This document shows positions 1 to 9,274 of a DNA stretch of 64,000 bases, in pieces. Positions within the stretch are counted from its first letter, which is position 1; each line of letters opens with the position of its first letter. The position numbers and the translations under genes are program-made. Source of the stretch: Fictibacillus phosphorivorans (GTDB lineage Bacteria > Bacillota > Bacilli > Bacillales > Fictibacillaceae); NCBI RefSeq assembly GCF_001629705.1, contig NZ_CP015378.1, forward strand, positions 3,534,001 through 3,598,000. Reading direction: 5' to 3'. The notes beneath the pieces were generated by a model. It saw nothing but the letters and a program-made list of their open reading frames with translations, made no database searches and was not told the origin of the DNA.

Positions 1-676
1 CGCTTAGGTTAGCGATTTCGTTGATGAAACTGATTTTTGTAGCTAGGAATGCATTGGAAGCATATTTAATCATTTCTGACGTCTCAACGTTTGTTACAAC
101 AACTTCTGTGTTAAATGGCTCATGAAGCTTAGTAAGAACTTCTTCTGCTCGCTTAGACTCTACTCCAATAACAGCTCGATCCATATTCATTGTATCGTAT
201 ACCGCTGAACCTTCTCTGAGGAACTCTGGGTTAGAAGCAACATCAAATTCATACTTACCATGTGAATACTCACTAATGATGCTCTTCACACGTTGTCCCG
301 TACCTACTGGAACCGTACTTTTTGTAACAATAACTTTATAACCGTTTAAGTTTTCTCCGATCGAAACCGCAACATTTTCTACATATTCTAAGTTTGCTTC
401 TCCAGATGGTGCCTGCGGAGTTCCAACAGCGATAATGACTACTTCTGCATCCTTCATACCTTCAGCCAAGTTGGTTGAAAAGTGAAGACGTTCTTCTTCA
501 ATATTTTTTAACACCAATTCCTTTAAACCAGGCTCATAGATCGGTATGATTCCTTGTTTAAGGCGTTCGATCTTTTCTTCATCTAAATCGATACAGGTAA
601 CCTTGTTTCCGATTTCACTAAAACAAGTTCCTGACACTAGTCCGACATACCCTGTTCCAATAACACAAATATTCAT
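1..676 (-). CDS. ugd: UDP-glucose 6-dehydrogenase (3' end beyond window)
   Basis: The enzyme oxidises UDP-glucose to UDP-glucuronate in the cytoplasm, for teichuronic acid or other uronic-acid polymers. The visible N-terminal ~225 residues start with a Rossmann NAD site (ICVIGTGYVGLVSG) and continue through TKSTVPVGT, NPEFLREG and ETSEMIKYASNAFLATKISF, which are standard family motifs. The rest, including the catalytic Cys, lies off the left edge. A GGGGAG ribosome site precedes the ATG. With galU and a TuaG-like gene just upstream it forms a UDP-GlcA supply group resembling the B. subtilis tua genes. Confidence 0.93.
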   Translation of the reverse strand, partial: MNICVIGTGYVGLVSGTCFSEIGNKVTCIDLDEEKIERLKQGIIPIYEPGLKELVLKNIEEERLHFSTNLAEGMKDAEVVIIAVGTPQAPSGEANLEYVENVAVSIGENLNGYKVIVTKSTVPVGTGQRVKSIISEYSHGKYEFDVASNPEFLREGSAVYDTMNMDRAVIGVESKRAEEVLTKLHEPFNTEVVVTNVETSEMIKYASNAFLATKISFINEIANLS

Positions 677-700
677 TCTTCCACTCCCCAAAATATACAA

Positions 701-1582
701 TTATGAACGTTCTTTTACTACTTGTCTCAGCCAATTAAGCAAAGGCTCTCCAATATCTTCTCTCTCTAAGGCGAATTCTACGGTCGCTTGAACAAAGCCG
801 TATTTATCCCCTATATCATAGCGTTTACCTTCAAACAGATATGCAAACACTTCTTGAATTCCATTTAATTCCTGCAACGCATCTGTAAGCTGAATCTCAT
901 TCCCTTTTCCAGGCTTTAAATGCTCCAGAATGTCTAAGATCTCAGGCGTTAACACATATCTTCCCATAATAGCCAAGTTAGACGGCGCTTCTTCAATCGA
1001 AGGCTTCTCCACAAGGCTTTTCACTTTATATAGTCCATTACCAGAGTTGAACGAATTGTCGTATTCTACAACTCCATATTTAGAAACATCTTTCGTCGGT
1101 ACTTCTTGAACACCGATTACTGAAGAGTTGCGTGCTTCAAATTCTTGAATAAGTTGTTTTAGACAAGGCTTTTGCGCGCGAACAATATCATCACCAAGCA
1201 TAACTGCAAATGGATCATTACCGATAAATTTACGTGCACACCAAATAGCATGTCCAAGCCCTTTTGGTTCTTTTTGACGAATATAGTGAATATCAGCCAT
1301 ATTCGAGATCTTCTGAATACGAGCTAACTCTTCATCCTTTCCTTTTTCCTTCAATGTTTCTTCCAGTTCAAGAGATTTATCGAAGTGATCTTCAATCGCA
1401 CGCTTTCCTCTTCCAGTTACGATCAGGATGTCTTCAATACCTGCATCCACAGCTTCTTCAATAATGTATTGTATCGTTGGTGTATCCACGATTGGCAGCA
1501 TTTCTTTTGGTTGTGCTTTTGTTGCTGGTAAGAATCTTGTACCTAATCCTGCAGCGGGTATTATCGCTTTTTTTACTTTCAT
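701..1582 (-). CDS. galU: UTP-glucose-1-phosphate uridylyltransferase
   Basis: This enzyme makes UDP-glucose from UTP and glucose-1-phosphate, feeding the dehydrogenase encoded immediately downstream. The 293-residue length is normal for GalU/GtaB. The nucleotide-binding start ([19 protein letters not shown]), MLGDDIV, VEKPS and GKRYDIGDK are all present. An AGGAG-containing ribosome site precedes the ATG. The gap to the dehydrogenase is only 24 nt, so co-transcription is likely. In B. subtilis the orthologue gtaB also lies near cell-wall amidase genes (lytABC), and here an amidase follows at 2508. Confidence 0.95.
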   Translation of the reverse strand: MKVKKAIIPAAGLGTRFLPATKAQPKEMLPIVDTPTIQYIIEEAVDAGIEDILIVTGRGKRAIEDHFDKSLELEETLKEKGKDEELARIQKISNMADIHYIRQKEPKGLGHAIWCARKFIGNDPFAVMLGDDIVRAQKPCLKQLIQEFEARNSSVIGVQEVPTKDVSKYGVVEYDNSFNSGNGLYKVKSLVEKPSIEEAPSNLAIMGRYVLTPEILDILEHLKPGKGNEIQLTDALQELNGIQEVFAYLFEGKRYDIGDKYGFVQATVEFALEREDIGEPLLNWLRQVVKERS

Positions 1583-1638
1583 AATTTTCCACTCCTGTTT
1601 TTAAAGGATTCTATCTCTGATTTCATAGTAGTCGCCGA

Positions 1639-2391
1639 TTATCTTGATTTTTTGACAGCATTATAAGCGTAATTTACAAAACACCAAGCTGAGTAAGGTA
1701 AACTTAATTTTTCGATATTTCTATAAACAGCCCATGTTTTTTTAGCAGCCTTAACTTTGTTGCTCGAAATCGATCCTTCTACTTTTCGATAGCAAGACAA
1801 AGGAACTTGTAAGCCGTATGCCGTATAGCCATCTTTAAGAATGGATAGCCACAAAGCAAAATCTTGCCGAGTACGAATGTTTGGCATCTTATATTTTCCT
1901 ATTTTTTCAATATTCACCATTACCGTTAGGCAGCCGATGATCGTATTTTTTAATAGGTCATGATACGTTAAAGAGTGAGGAACTTTTACCTCGGTACCCG
2001 TTGGGGTGCCATCCTCACTGACGATATCGTAATTCGTATAAGAAAACACGTAATCGTTCTTTTCCATAAAACTTAATTGTTTTTCTAGCTTTTCAGGCTT
2101 CCAATAATCATCACTGTCTAAAAAAGCTATGTATTTTCCATTAGCATTTTCAATGGCCGTATTTCTTGCTACTGCCGCTCCTGAATTGGTCTCCAGCTGA
2201 ATGAGCTTCACCCTAGGATCCTCTGAAGAAATTTGTTTGATGATCTCTACTGTACTGTCTTTCGAACAATCATCAACAATAAGCATCTCCCAGTTTTGAT
2301 GGGTCTGAGATTGTACGGAAGCTATTGTATGTTGAATAAATTTTTCTGCATTATATGATGGAGTGATTACACTCACTAATATTTCATCCAA
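1639..2391 (-). CDS. family 2 glycosyltransferase, TuaG-like
   Basis: A 250-residue soluble GT-A enzyme. It shows VSVITPSYNAEKFI at the N-terminus, VDDCSKDST for nucleotide binding and the LDSDDYW DXD-type metal site. No membrane segment is evident. By overall pattern it resembles B. subtilis TuaG of teichuronic acid synthesis, which fits the adjacent galU and UDP-glucose dehydrogenase. The sugar donor cannot be read from sequence. The start is supported by an AAGGA-type site 7-8 nt upstream. It is probably the first gene of a three-gene unit with galU and ugd. Confidence 0.85.
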   Translation of the reverse strand: MDEILVSVITPSYNAEKFIQHTIASVQSQTHQNWEMLIVDDCSKDSTVEIIKQISSEDPRVKLIQLETNSGAAVARNTAIENANGKYIAFLDSDDYWKPEKLEKQLSFMEKNDYVFSYTNYDIVSEDGTPTGTEVKVPHSLTYHDLLKNTIIGCLTVMVNIEKIGKYKMPNIRTRQDFALWLSILKDGYTAYGLQVPLSCYRKVEGSISSNKVKAAKKTWAVYRNIEKLSLPYSAWCFVNYAYNAVKKSR

Positions 2392-2474
2392 TTTCCTTAC
2401 ACCTCAATTTTAATACTTTTATGGATATAAAGCATACTTATTATACCCCTCTACTCCAAAGGTTACAAACAATC

Positions 2475-2504
2475 AAAAAAAGAGCGCTCCGAAGAGCAAC
2501 TCTT
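2475..2504 (-). terminator. terminator of the amidase gene
   Basis: On the minus strand AGAG-GCTC pairs with GAGC-CTCT around a UUCG tetraloop and is followed by seven U, just after the amidase stop codon at 2508. Confidence 0.85.
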
Positions 2505-2507
2505 ATT

Positions 2508-4859
2508 TTAACGCAAGTACGCATATTCGATAAGTGCATCCGCTAATGCGCGAGATACTTTATCTTTGAAAGCAGTGGTATTAGCTAACTTTTCTTCTGC
2601 TGGATTGCTGACAAATGCAATTTCAACAAGTGCAGCTGGCATTTTTGTGTTTTTAATAACATAGAAATTACTTTCTTTTAGCCCTCTGTCTCTTAGTCCT
2701 GTAGCTGCAATCAGATGTTTATGAATGATTTTTCCAAATGTAGGATCTGAGTTGTAATAGATATACGTTTCAGTGCCATGAGCATCTTTGCTTGTGCTCG
2801 AATTGTAATGAATGGACATAAACATGTCTGCATTCTGACTGTTTGCAAAAGCTACTCTGTCACTTAATGTGACGTATTTATCAGTCTCTCTTGTAGTTAA
2901 TCCAACAAAGTCTGTTTGTTCGTTAAGCATCTTTACAACACGCTGTGAAATGTCTAATGTCAAATCCGCTTCATGTGTTTTGTTGCTTCCTATCGCTCCA
3001 GGATCACTTCCGCCATGTCCTGCATCGATCACAACTTTTGTGATCTTTGTTACAGTTACATCTTTGAATTTATAATCGTCATAAGCAGCATTTGAATAAC
3101 GATCCTTCACATGCACTACCATTCGATATTTTCCTTTGTATTTAGGAACCCAGTTATAAGTGCTTATCATGCTATAATCACTTAAAATGGTCCATTTCCC
3201 TGTTGTTTCGTCTCTAACTGTGAACTTGTAAAGAGCACCGTTAGAAGAGGAAGCTGCAGCTGTTACTGGATATGTTTTATCCGAATAAAACGCTGTAGCA
3301 TTCATTGCAAAGGTTGTTAACTTAGCTTTGGGAGCTTCTGAAACGGTTAAGACTTTTTCATAATAATCGTCATATGCTTTTGGACTATACTGGTCCTTCG
3401 CATACACCTTGATCAGATAAGTCCCTTTTTTACTCGGTGTCCAATTGATTTGTGTTTTCGAATCATAATTTTGTAGAACTGTTTCTACTCCTGTCGCTTG
3501 GTCCTTCACAACCGTTTTAAATTGCCCTGTGATGGAACTCTTTGCCACATGAGTAATTTTAGTGGTTTGATTTGTATAATAAAACGCTCTATCTGTTTTG
3601 AATTCTTGATAATCCGATGTAGGATGTTCTTTTACTTCAACATCTTTAAACGTGTAATTATCATACGTATTCTTGCTATAACTGTCTTTCACATGTACAA
3701 CTACTCGGTAATCACCCAGCTTAGAAGGCTTCCAAGTGATTTTTCCGTTTGGAGAGAATTCTTGCAATGTCTCCCAAGTTTGGTCTGGGTGTTTCACGAT
3801 AAACTTATAAAGAGCAGTGTTATCTGACTTTGCCTTTGCAGTAATCACGTTAGCTGGATTCAAAAATAGATTTTCTGTAGTCTGTAACGGATCGACTTCT
3901 GCTTTGGAAAGATTTTTTATTGTAATGTCTTCAAAACGGTAATGATCATAATCCTTTTTGCTCATTTCATCTTTCACATGCATAACAATGCGATAATTAC
4001 CAGGCTTTGGAGGTGTGTAGGAGAGCTTAGAATTGCTTGCATACTCCTGTAAAGTAATCCATTCACCTGTATCACGGTTATTTAAGAAGAATTTATATAG
4101 CGCATGTGATGTGCTCTCTGCACTACCTGAAATCGTTTCTTTGTAACCGACATAAGCCATTTTTTTTACGTTCAAACTCTTTGCAAATGCCGTATATGCA
4201 GAAGATACTTTAACATCTCTATAGTCATAACTGTCGTATGAAGCAGTACTTTTACTGTCTTTCACATGTACAACTACTCTAAATGTACCTTCTTTTTGTG
4301 GAACCCATGAATAGGATGATGATGTTGAATAATCCTTTAATACCGTCCACTCATTTGTCGTTCTGTTTCCGAGAAGATACTTATAAAGCGGTTGGTTATG
4401 ACTTGAAGCTGTTGCTTTTACCATTGTAGAATTTCCAATCACAAGCGGATTTCCTACTGTCATTGCAGATACCTTTGCTTTTGAAATACCTGAGTTTACA
4501 ACAACGTCCTTATACGTATAAGAGTCATATGAAGCATTGCTCTTACTATCTCTCACATGAACAACTACGCGATAAGAGCCTTCTGTCTTTGGCGTCCAAG
4601 TCGTTGAAGAAATAGAAGAATAATCTTTAATTACTGCCCAAGTTCCTGACTTCTTATCTTGAGCATGAAATTTATACAGCGCTTGATTCGGACTTTTAGC
4701 AGCAGATGAAATAGAAATTGCTTTCCCTGCCGTTAATGGAGTACCAACTGTTAAAGAGGTAACTTGTCCTTTTGCAAGACTTGCGTCCACTTTAGGATGA
4801 AAAACAGACATAAACATAAATACAAAAAGAATGGATAATATAGATATTTTATTACGCAT
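2508..4859 (-). CDS. N-acetylmuramoyl-L-alanine amidase with six triple-tyrosine repeats
   Basis: A secreted autolysin of 783 residues. A signal peptide (~1-27) is followed by six tandem ~96-residue beta repeats (~28-605) and a C-terminal Amidase_3 domain (~607-783). The amidase has the zinc ligands in DAGHGG, the Glu of HEADLTLDI and the His of SIHYN, plus the catalytic Glu of AALVEIAF, so it should be active. Each repeat carries LYKF, DYS, W-x-P, VVHVKD and YDxY landmarks of the Pfam Y_Y_Y (triple tyrosine) type. The same repeat family ends the SpoIID-like protein (19167) and the RCC1 protein (22175). The ATG follows AAGGGG by 6 nt. A sigma-D-like promoter sits ~100 nt upstream, which suits an autolysin. 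Confidence 0.93.
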   Translation of the reverse strand: MRNKISILSILFVFMFMSVFHPKVDASLAKGQVTSLTVGTPLTAGKAISISSAAKSPNQALYKFHAQDKKSGTWAVIKDYSSISSTTWTPKTEGSYRVVVHVRDSKSNASYDSYTYKDVVVNSGISKAKVSAMTVGNPLVIGNSTMVKATASSHNQPLYKYLLGNRTTNEWTVLKDYSTSSSYSWVPQKEGTFRVVVHVKDSKSTASYDSYDYRDVKVSSAYTAFAKSLNVKKMAYVGYKETISGSAESTSHALYKFFLNNRDTGEWITLQEYASNSKLSYTPPKPGNYRIVMHVKDEMSKKDYDHYRFEDITIKNLSKAEVDPLQTTENLFLNPANVITAKAKSDNTALYKFIVKHPDQTWETLQEFSPNGKITWKPSKLGDYRVVVHVKDSYSKNTYDNYTFKDVEVKEHPTSDYQEFKTDRAFYYTNQTTKITHVAKSSITGQFKTVVKDQATGVETVLQNYDSKTQINWTPSKKGTYLIKVYAKDQYSPKAYDDYYEKVLTVSEAPKAKLTTFAMNATAFYSDKTYPVTAAASSSNGALYKFTVRDETTGKWTILSDYSMISTYNWVPKYKGKYRMVVHVKDRYSNAAYDDYKFKDVTVTKITKVVIDAGHGGSDPGAIGSNKTHEADLTLDISQRVVKMLNEQTDFVGLTTRETDKYVTLSDRVAFANSQNADMFMSIHYNSSTSKDAHGTETYIYYNSDPTFGKIIHKHLIAATGLRDRGLKESNFYVIKNTKMPAALVEIAFVSNPAEEKLANTTAFKDKVSRALADALIEYAYLR

Positions 4860-5235
4860 TACGTTCCCCTTACCCTTTATGATTTTCCTTTACCATGATC
4901 AAAATTGGTCGAAGTAAATCCCTCTCTCCCCCTTTTTTGGAAATTTCTATTCCAACAATATTATCGTCAGATAGATTTTGTTATTTAGACATTTTCCTAC
5001 AAAATCTTCTATAATTTTATAATGTTTTCCATTTTTATGGAAGAGAGTTAGGGCAAAAAATTCTAAAATTTTCTAATTTTATAGGATTTTAGTAGTTATT
5101 AAGTTGTTGAATTATCCAATCTTTTTGTAATTACAAGCATATATAACTGAATCACTCCAGCATAAAATGTTAATGCTACTGTGTTAAACGATCGAGATAA
5201 AATAGCTTTTACATAAAAATAAACGTAAAGAAAGA
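4860..5235. other. intergenic region ahead of the amidase
   Basis: This AT-rich, non-coding stretch holds the amidase 5' leader and its putative sigma-D promoter (separate entry). No other structured element was recognised. The right boundary is the terminator of the large glycosylation operon. Confidence 0.6.
4961..4987 (-). promoter_or_regulatory. candidate sigma-D promoter of the amidase gene
   Basis: On the minus strand TAAA is followed after exactly 15 nt by GACGATAA. The sigma-D consensus is TAAA-N15-GCCGATAT (six of eight match in the -10). The predicted start is ~95 nt before the amidase ATG. Sigma-D drives autolysin genes in B. subtilis. Confidence 0.5.
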
Positions 5236-5271
5236 CAAAAAAAACAGACCCCAAAGATACTTTGGAATCTG
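5236..5271 (-). terminator. terminator of the nonulosonic-acid operon
   Basis: On the minus strand CAGA-CCAAAG and CTTTGG-TCTG form a long stem with a three-base loop followed by eight U, 20-50 nt after the stop of the aminotransferase gene, the last gene of the operon. Confidence 0.88.
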
Positions 5272-5289
5272 CTTTCGATGTTAATAAGA

Positions 5290-6450
5290 TTATATTTTAG
5301 CGCTCTCTGATACGAAGCATTTCTTCACTTGTTCAATCACTCGCTGTTGTTGCTCTACTGTCATATTCGATCCAGAAGGCAAGCACACACCATTATAGAA
5401 TAGATAATCAGAAATACTTTCTTCGCCGTGTGTAAAGTAATTTATTCCATCAAATAACGGTTGAAGATGCAACGGCTTCCACACTGGACGTGCCTCAATA
5501 TTATGTTCATTTAAATAGTTTATAAGGTCCATCGGCTTAATTGTTGTTTTCTCAGGGTTGATTGTCAGAGCTGTCAGCCATCTTGTAGATCGGCCGAATT
5601 CAGCTTCTGGCATCATTTCAATCGCATCAATTTCTGAAAAAGCAATTTTATAACGATCAAAGACTTCTCTTCTCGCGTTCACTCTTTCATCTAATACCTC
5701 TAATTGAGCTCTTCCTACACCTGCAAGAATATTACTCATACGATAGTTATAGCCCATTTTGCTGTGTTGATAATGTGGTGCCTGATCTCTTGCTTGTGTC
5801 GCAAGGAATCTAGCTCTGCTTAATGCTTCTGTATCATCTGATACAAGCATCCCACCGCCAGATGTCGTAATAATCTTATTTCCGTTAAAAGAAAAGATGC
5901 CATACTTTCCTATTGTACCACTCATTTTATCTTTGTAAGTTGCTCCAAGTGATTCAGCAGCGTCTTCTACAATAGGTACGTTGTAACGATTACAGATTTC
6001 TTGTATCGGGTCCATATCAGCACTCTGGCCGTATAAGTTAACAACGATTACTGCTTTTGGCAGGGTGTTCGTTTCTTCCGCTTCTTTAAACGCTTTTTCA
6101 AGAGCAACAGGAGACATGTTCCAACTCTCACGCTCTGAGTCGATAAATACCGGAATTGCTCCACAATAAAGAATAGGATTCGCACTTGCGATAAACGTCA
6201 AAGAAGAGCAAAATACAGTATCACCACTTTTAACGCCTAATAGGTCTAACGCTAGATGAATACCCGCTGTACCTGAACTGATCGCAGCAGCACCTTTGGA
6301 TCCCACATATTCAGAGATTTCTTTTTCAAATAAATCAACGTTTGGTCCAAGTGGAGCAATCCAGTTGGTTTCAAATGCTTCGTTGATATACTTTTGTTCG
6401 TTCCCGCTCATATGGGGAGTAGATAATAAGATTCTATCGTTTGCAGACAT
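5290..6450 (-). CDS. DegT/DnrJ-family PLP aminotransferase (EpsN/PglE/LegC-like)
   Basis: It is predicted to aminate the 4-keto group of UDP-4-keto-6-deoxy-GlcNAc, using PLP, on the way to UDP-bacillosamine and legionaminic acid. The 386 residues contain SSGTAGIHLAL, NLYGQSADM, EDAAESLGATYKD and FSFNGNKIITT, whose Lys would carry PLP. The N-terminal PHMSGNEQKYINEAF and NWIAPLGP are very close in pattern to B. subtilis EpsN and to PglE. It lies directly after the acetyltransferase gene in a leftward operon that also holds the 4,6-dehydratase and NeuA/B/C-like genes. Confidence 0.9.
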   Translation of the reverse strand: MSANDRILLSTPHMSGNEQKYINEAFETNWIAPLGPNVDLFEKEISEYVGSKGAAAISSGTAGIHLALDLLGVKSGDTVFCSSLTFIASANPILYCGAIPVFIDSERESWNMSPVALEKAFKEAEETNTLPKAVIVVNLYGQSADMDPIQEICNRYNVPIVEDAAESLGATYKDKMSGTIGKYGIFSFNGNKIITTSGGGMLVSDDTEALSRARFLATQARDQAPHYQHSKMGYNYRMSNILAGVGRAQLEVLDERVNARREVFDRYKIAFSEIDAIEMMPEAEFGRSTRWLTALTINPEKTTIKPMDLINYLNEHNIEARPVWKPLHLQPLFDGINYFTHGEESISDYLFYNGVCLPSGSNMTVEQQQRVIEQVKKCFVSESAKI

Positions 6451-6475
6451 TTTTACAACCTGCTTTCTAATAAGT

Positions 6476-7084
6476 TTACTTATTTGATTTAATGACCTTT
6501 GCTGGACATCCTACCGCTACGGTATGATCAGGAATATCATGAATAACAACTGCCCCTGCACCAACCACTGCTCCCTCACCAACCTTAATCGATTGAATGA
6601 CAGAAGAACCGATGCCTATGTGAGCATTCGATCCAACGAAAACATTACCAGCAAGGTGAACACCTGGAGAAAGGTGGACAAAATGGCTAATCTTACAATC
6701 ATGATCTACCGATGCAGCGGTATTAATGATGCAATGGTCTCCGATTTCAGCCGAGTGGTTGATAACACTGTTAGCCATCACTACTGTTCCATCACCAATT
6801 TTTACTTGACTACCGATTACTGTAGATGGATGAATCGCACATCCGATTTTACAGCTCAATTGACTAAGTTGCGTTGCAATTGTCTCTCTTACGTTATTGT
6901 TACCAATCGCAATAATATGTTGATGTTCAGAATATGAAATTTCTTTAATCTTTCCTAAAAGAGGGAGATCCTCTAACTTTGCTTCTGGATGATCATCATA
7001 AAATCCTGCAATCTCTTGACCGCTTGCCCTAAGGATATCCAGAACGACTTTTGCATGTCCACCAGCACCAATAATTACAACCAT
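6476..7084 (-). CDS. NeuD/PglD-type sugar O/N-acyltransferase
   Basis: A 202-residue protein with the bipartite NeuD/PglD layout. It has an N-terminal Rossmann-like sugar-nucleotide domain (MVVIIGAGGHAKVVLDIL) and a left-handed beta-helix acyltransferase domain of hexapeptide turns (for example VKIGDGTVVMANSVIN, VFVGSNAHIGIGSSV). The conserved His of INHSAEIGD and DHDC match the catalytic region. In this operon it most likely acetylates the 4-amino group made by the adjacent aminotransferase, as PglD or EpsM does, giving UDP-di-N-acetylbacillosamine. NeuD O-acetylation of the final acid is the alternative. Confidence 0.88.
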   Translation of the reverse strand: MVVIIGAGGHAKVVLDILRASGQEIAGFYDDHPEAKLEDLPLLGKIKEISYSEHQHIIAIGNNNVRETIATQLSQLSCKIGCAIHPSTVIGSQVKIGDGTVVMANSVINHSAEIGDHCIINTAASVDHDCKISHFVHLSPGVHLAGNVFVGSNAHIGIGSSVIQSIKVGEGAVVGAGAVVIHDIPDHTVAVGCPAKVIKSNK

Positions 7085-7093
7085 GTGGACCTC

Positions 7094-8242
7094 CTAATAA
7101 GAGATTTTCTTTTGAAGAAGTTGTTCGTTAACTTCTACATTCTTTATAATCTCTGCTACCTTCGAGCTTGTAGTTCCATCTCCATAAACATTATGCATGG
7201 TTCTCACTTGTTCAACAAAGTAATGAGAAAGAACCTTCTCCAAGCCTTGAGTGATCGTCTCATCATTCGGGTGAACATCAATCACATTTCCACTTCTTTC
7301 ACGGCCATTTTGTCTTGAGCCTATATTCAGAACTGGTTTTGAAAAAGAAGCAGCTTCTATAATTCCAGATGATGAGTTTCCTACTAGAGCCATACATTGC
7401 TTCAACACTGTCAAGTAGTCGAGATGCTGAAAGTTTGTAACAAAATCAAAACGCGGGTGATTTTGATACTCTTTGTAGATACGTAAGATATGTTCAGTAC
7501 CCGCATCTGAATTTGGCATGATGCAAACAACTGATTTTCCTGTTTTCTCAACCGCACCTAATACAGCCCTCACCTGTTCTTCTATTCCCTGAATCTCTGT
7601 CGTTACGGGATGAAAGACTAAAAGAATAAAGTCTTCTTCTGCTTTAAGAGCATACTCTGCTTTCACTTCATTCCAGCTCTTAAGCTCAGCATTTTGTATT
7701 GTTTCAATGCGAGGTGCTCCTACTGGATACACTCTCCACTCATCCTCACCCATTTTCCGAAGTCTTTCCGCACTTTTTTCTGTAGCAGGAAAGTGGATGT
7801 GTGAAAACTTTGAGATAGAATGACGCACTGACTCATCAATTGAACCGGACACTTCTCCACCATGAAAATGAGCAATCGGTATGTTAAGGTGAGCTGCAGC
7901 AATGCTCGCTGCTAGCATCTCTCCTCTGTCCCCCAAAACAATTAAAAGATCAGGTCTTGCCTGCTCTAATAACTGCGTCATTCCGAGAATCCCAATGCCT
8001 ATTCCTTTAGACATGTTGGCATCCGAGTCACCTTGAAGAAGCATATCTACTTTTCCTAAAATAGCAAAACCGTCTTTTTCGATCTCGTTTACTGTCATAC
8101 CGTACTGCGGAGACAGATGCATCCCTGTAACAAGTAAGTTCACTTGAAAGTTAGGATCCTGTTGCAACCGCTGAAGTACCGGGTGATAGATGCCATAATC
8201 TGCACGAGTGCCTGTTACGATTGTGATTTTTTCAATACTCAT
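7094..8242 (-). CDS. UDP-sugar 2-epimerase, hydrolysing (NeuC/LegG family)
   Basis: The family removes UDP and inverts C2, giving a free manno-sugar for the NeuB-type synthase. The 382 residues contain VTGTRADYGIY, LGDRGEMLAA, HFHGGEVSGSIDESVRHSISK and NSSSGIIEAAS, all signatures of the hydrolysing 2-epimerases. Given the bacillosamine-type genes around it, the likely substrate is UDP-2,4-diacetamido-2,4,6-trideoxyglucose (LegG role) rather than UDP-GlcNAc. Its ATG overlaps the stop of the synthase gene (ATGA), indicating translational coupling. Confidence 0.93.
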   Translation of the reverse strand: MSIEKITIVTGTRADYGIYHPVLQRLQQDPNFQVNLLVTGMHLSPQYGMTVNEIEKDGFAILGKVDMLLQGDSDANMSKGIGIGILGMTQLLEQARPDLLIVLGDRGEMLAASIAAAHLNIPIAHFHGGEVSGSIDESVRHSISKFSHIHFPATEKSAERLRKMGEDEWRVYPVGAPRIETIQNAELKSWNEVKAEYALKAEEDFILLVFHPVTTEIQGIEEQVRAVLGAVEKTGKSVVCIMPNSDAGTEHILRIYKEYQNHPRFDFVTNFQHLDYLTVLKQCMALVGNSSSGIIEAASFSKPVLNIGSRQNGRERSGNVIDVHPNDETITQGLEKVLSHYFVEQVRTMHNVYGDGTTSSKVAEIIKNVEVNEQLLQKKISY

Positions 8243-9273
8243 AGAACATCATTCCACGTTAGAACATTATCTTCTTTGATTTCTGTTTTCACTGTTTTAC
8301 CGATCAATAGTGAAAAGTATTTAGGCGGAATCCCTGTTCCTGGTCGTTTTACAGTTAAGTTCTCTTCTGTTAGAACATCCCCTGGTTTTAAATCTTCCTG
8401 CACAACAAGGCTTTTTCGTGCTACTGATTTAGTATCTTCTTCCGAAGGCATGCACCGCTTGATTCCATCACCTAAGCTTTTCTCGACATTACGAATAGCT
8501 TGCACTAGCTCAGCAAACTCTTCAGGGTTCATGGATGCTTTATGATCAGGTCCTGGAAGGTCACGATCTAAAGTAAAATGCTTCTCAATCACTTTGGCAC
8601 CTAGTGTTACAGCTGCAACAGTTACTTCATAGCCTAATGTGTGATCGGAATAGCCTACTATTTTTCCAAAAGCTTGTTCCATCGTATTCATCACGCGAAG
8701 GTTAACATCTTCACATGGTGTCGGATAGTTAGACGTACAGTGCAGGATCGCAGTCTCTGTTCCTTTTAAAGCATCAATTGCTTCTTCTACTTCTGTAAGG
8801 TTACCCATTCCTGTAGACAAGAGTACAGGTCGATTGTATGTGCTGATTTCTTGTAAAAGTGGCAGGTTTGTCAGGTCTCCTGAACCGATTTTAAAAGCAT
8901 GCACACCGATCTCGTTAAGAAATTTTGCGCTATCCGGATCGAACGGAGTGGAAAGAAACTCAATTCCAAGCTGTTCGCAATAGTCCTTTAACTCAATATG
9001 ATCTTCATAAGACAGTTCAAGTTTTTTAAGCATATCTAACTGAGATTCCTCAGAACTCGTATTCTGAGTTTGATACTTTGCTTTTACAGCATACTTAGAT
9101 ACGAGCTTCTTGCTGTTGAACGTTTGAAATTTAACAGCATCTGCACCAATTTCTGCTGCTTTTTTAATCGATTGTTTAGCAAGCTGCATATCACCGTTAT
9201 GGTTCACACCAATCTCAGCAATGATATAAGCAGGTTCGCCGTGACCAATTTTTTTATCACCTATTTGAAACAT
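8239..9273 (-). CDS. neuB: nonulosonic acid synthase (NeuB/LegI family)
   Basis: It condenses phosphoenolpyruvate with a 6-carbon amino sugar to form a nine-carbon acid. The protein shows the NeuB barrel (IAEIGVNHNGDMQLAK, DAVKFQTF, KIGSGDLTNLPLL, LSTGMGNL, GYSDHTLG, IEKHFTLDRDLPGPDHKAS) and a C-terminal SAF/antifreeze-like domain (RKSLVVQEDLKPGDVLTEENL, RPGTGIPP). The ATG at 9273 is preferred over the one 15 nt upstream because GGAG lies 9 nt before it. The cytidylyltransferase stop is directly upstream and the epimerase start overlaps the 3' end, so the three are one unit. Confidence 0.95.
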   Translation of the reverse strand: MFQIGDKKIGHGEPAYIIAEIGVNHNGDMQLAKQSIKKAAEIGADAVKFQTFNSKKLVSKYAVKAKYQTQNTSSEESQLDMLKKLELSYEDHIELKDYCEQLGIEFLSTPFDPDSAKFLNEIGVHAFKIGSGDLTNLPLLQEISTYNRPVLLSTGMGNLTEVEEAIDALKGTETAILHCTSNYPTPCEDVNLRVMNTMEQAFGKIVGYSDHTLGYEVTVAAVTLGAKVIEKHFTLDRDLPGPDHKASMNPEEFAELVQAIRNVEKSLGDGIKRCMPSEEDTKSVARKSLVVQEDLKPGDVLTEENLTVKRPGTGIPPKYFSLLIGKTVKTEIKEDNVLTWNDVL

Positions 9274-9274
9274 A

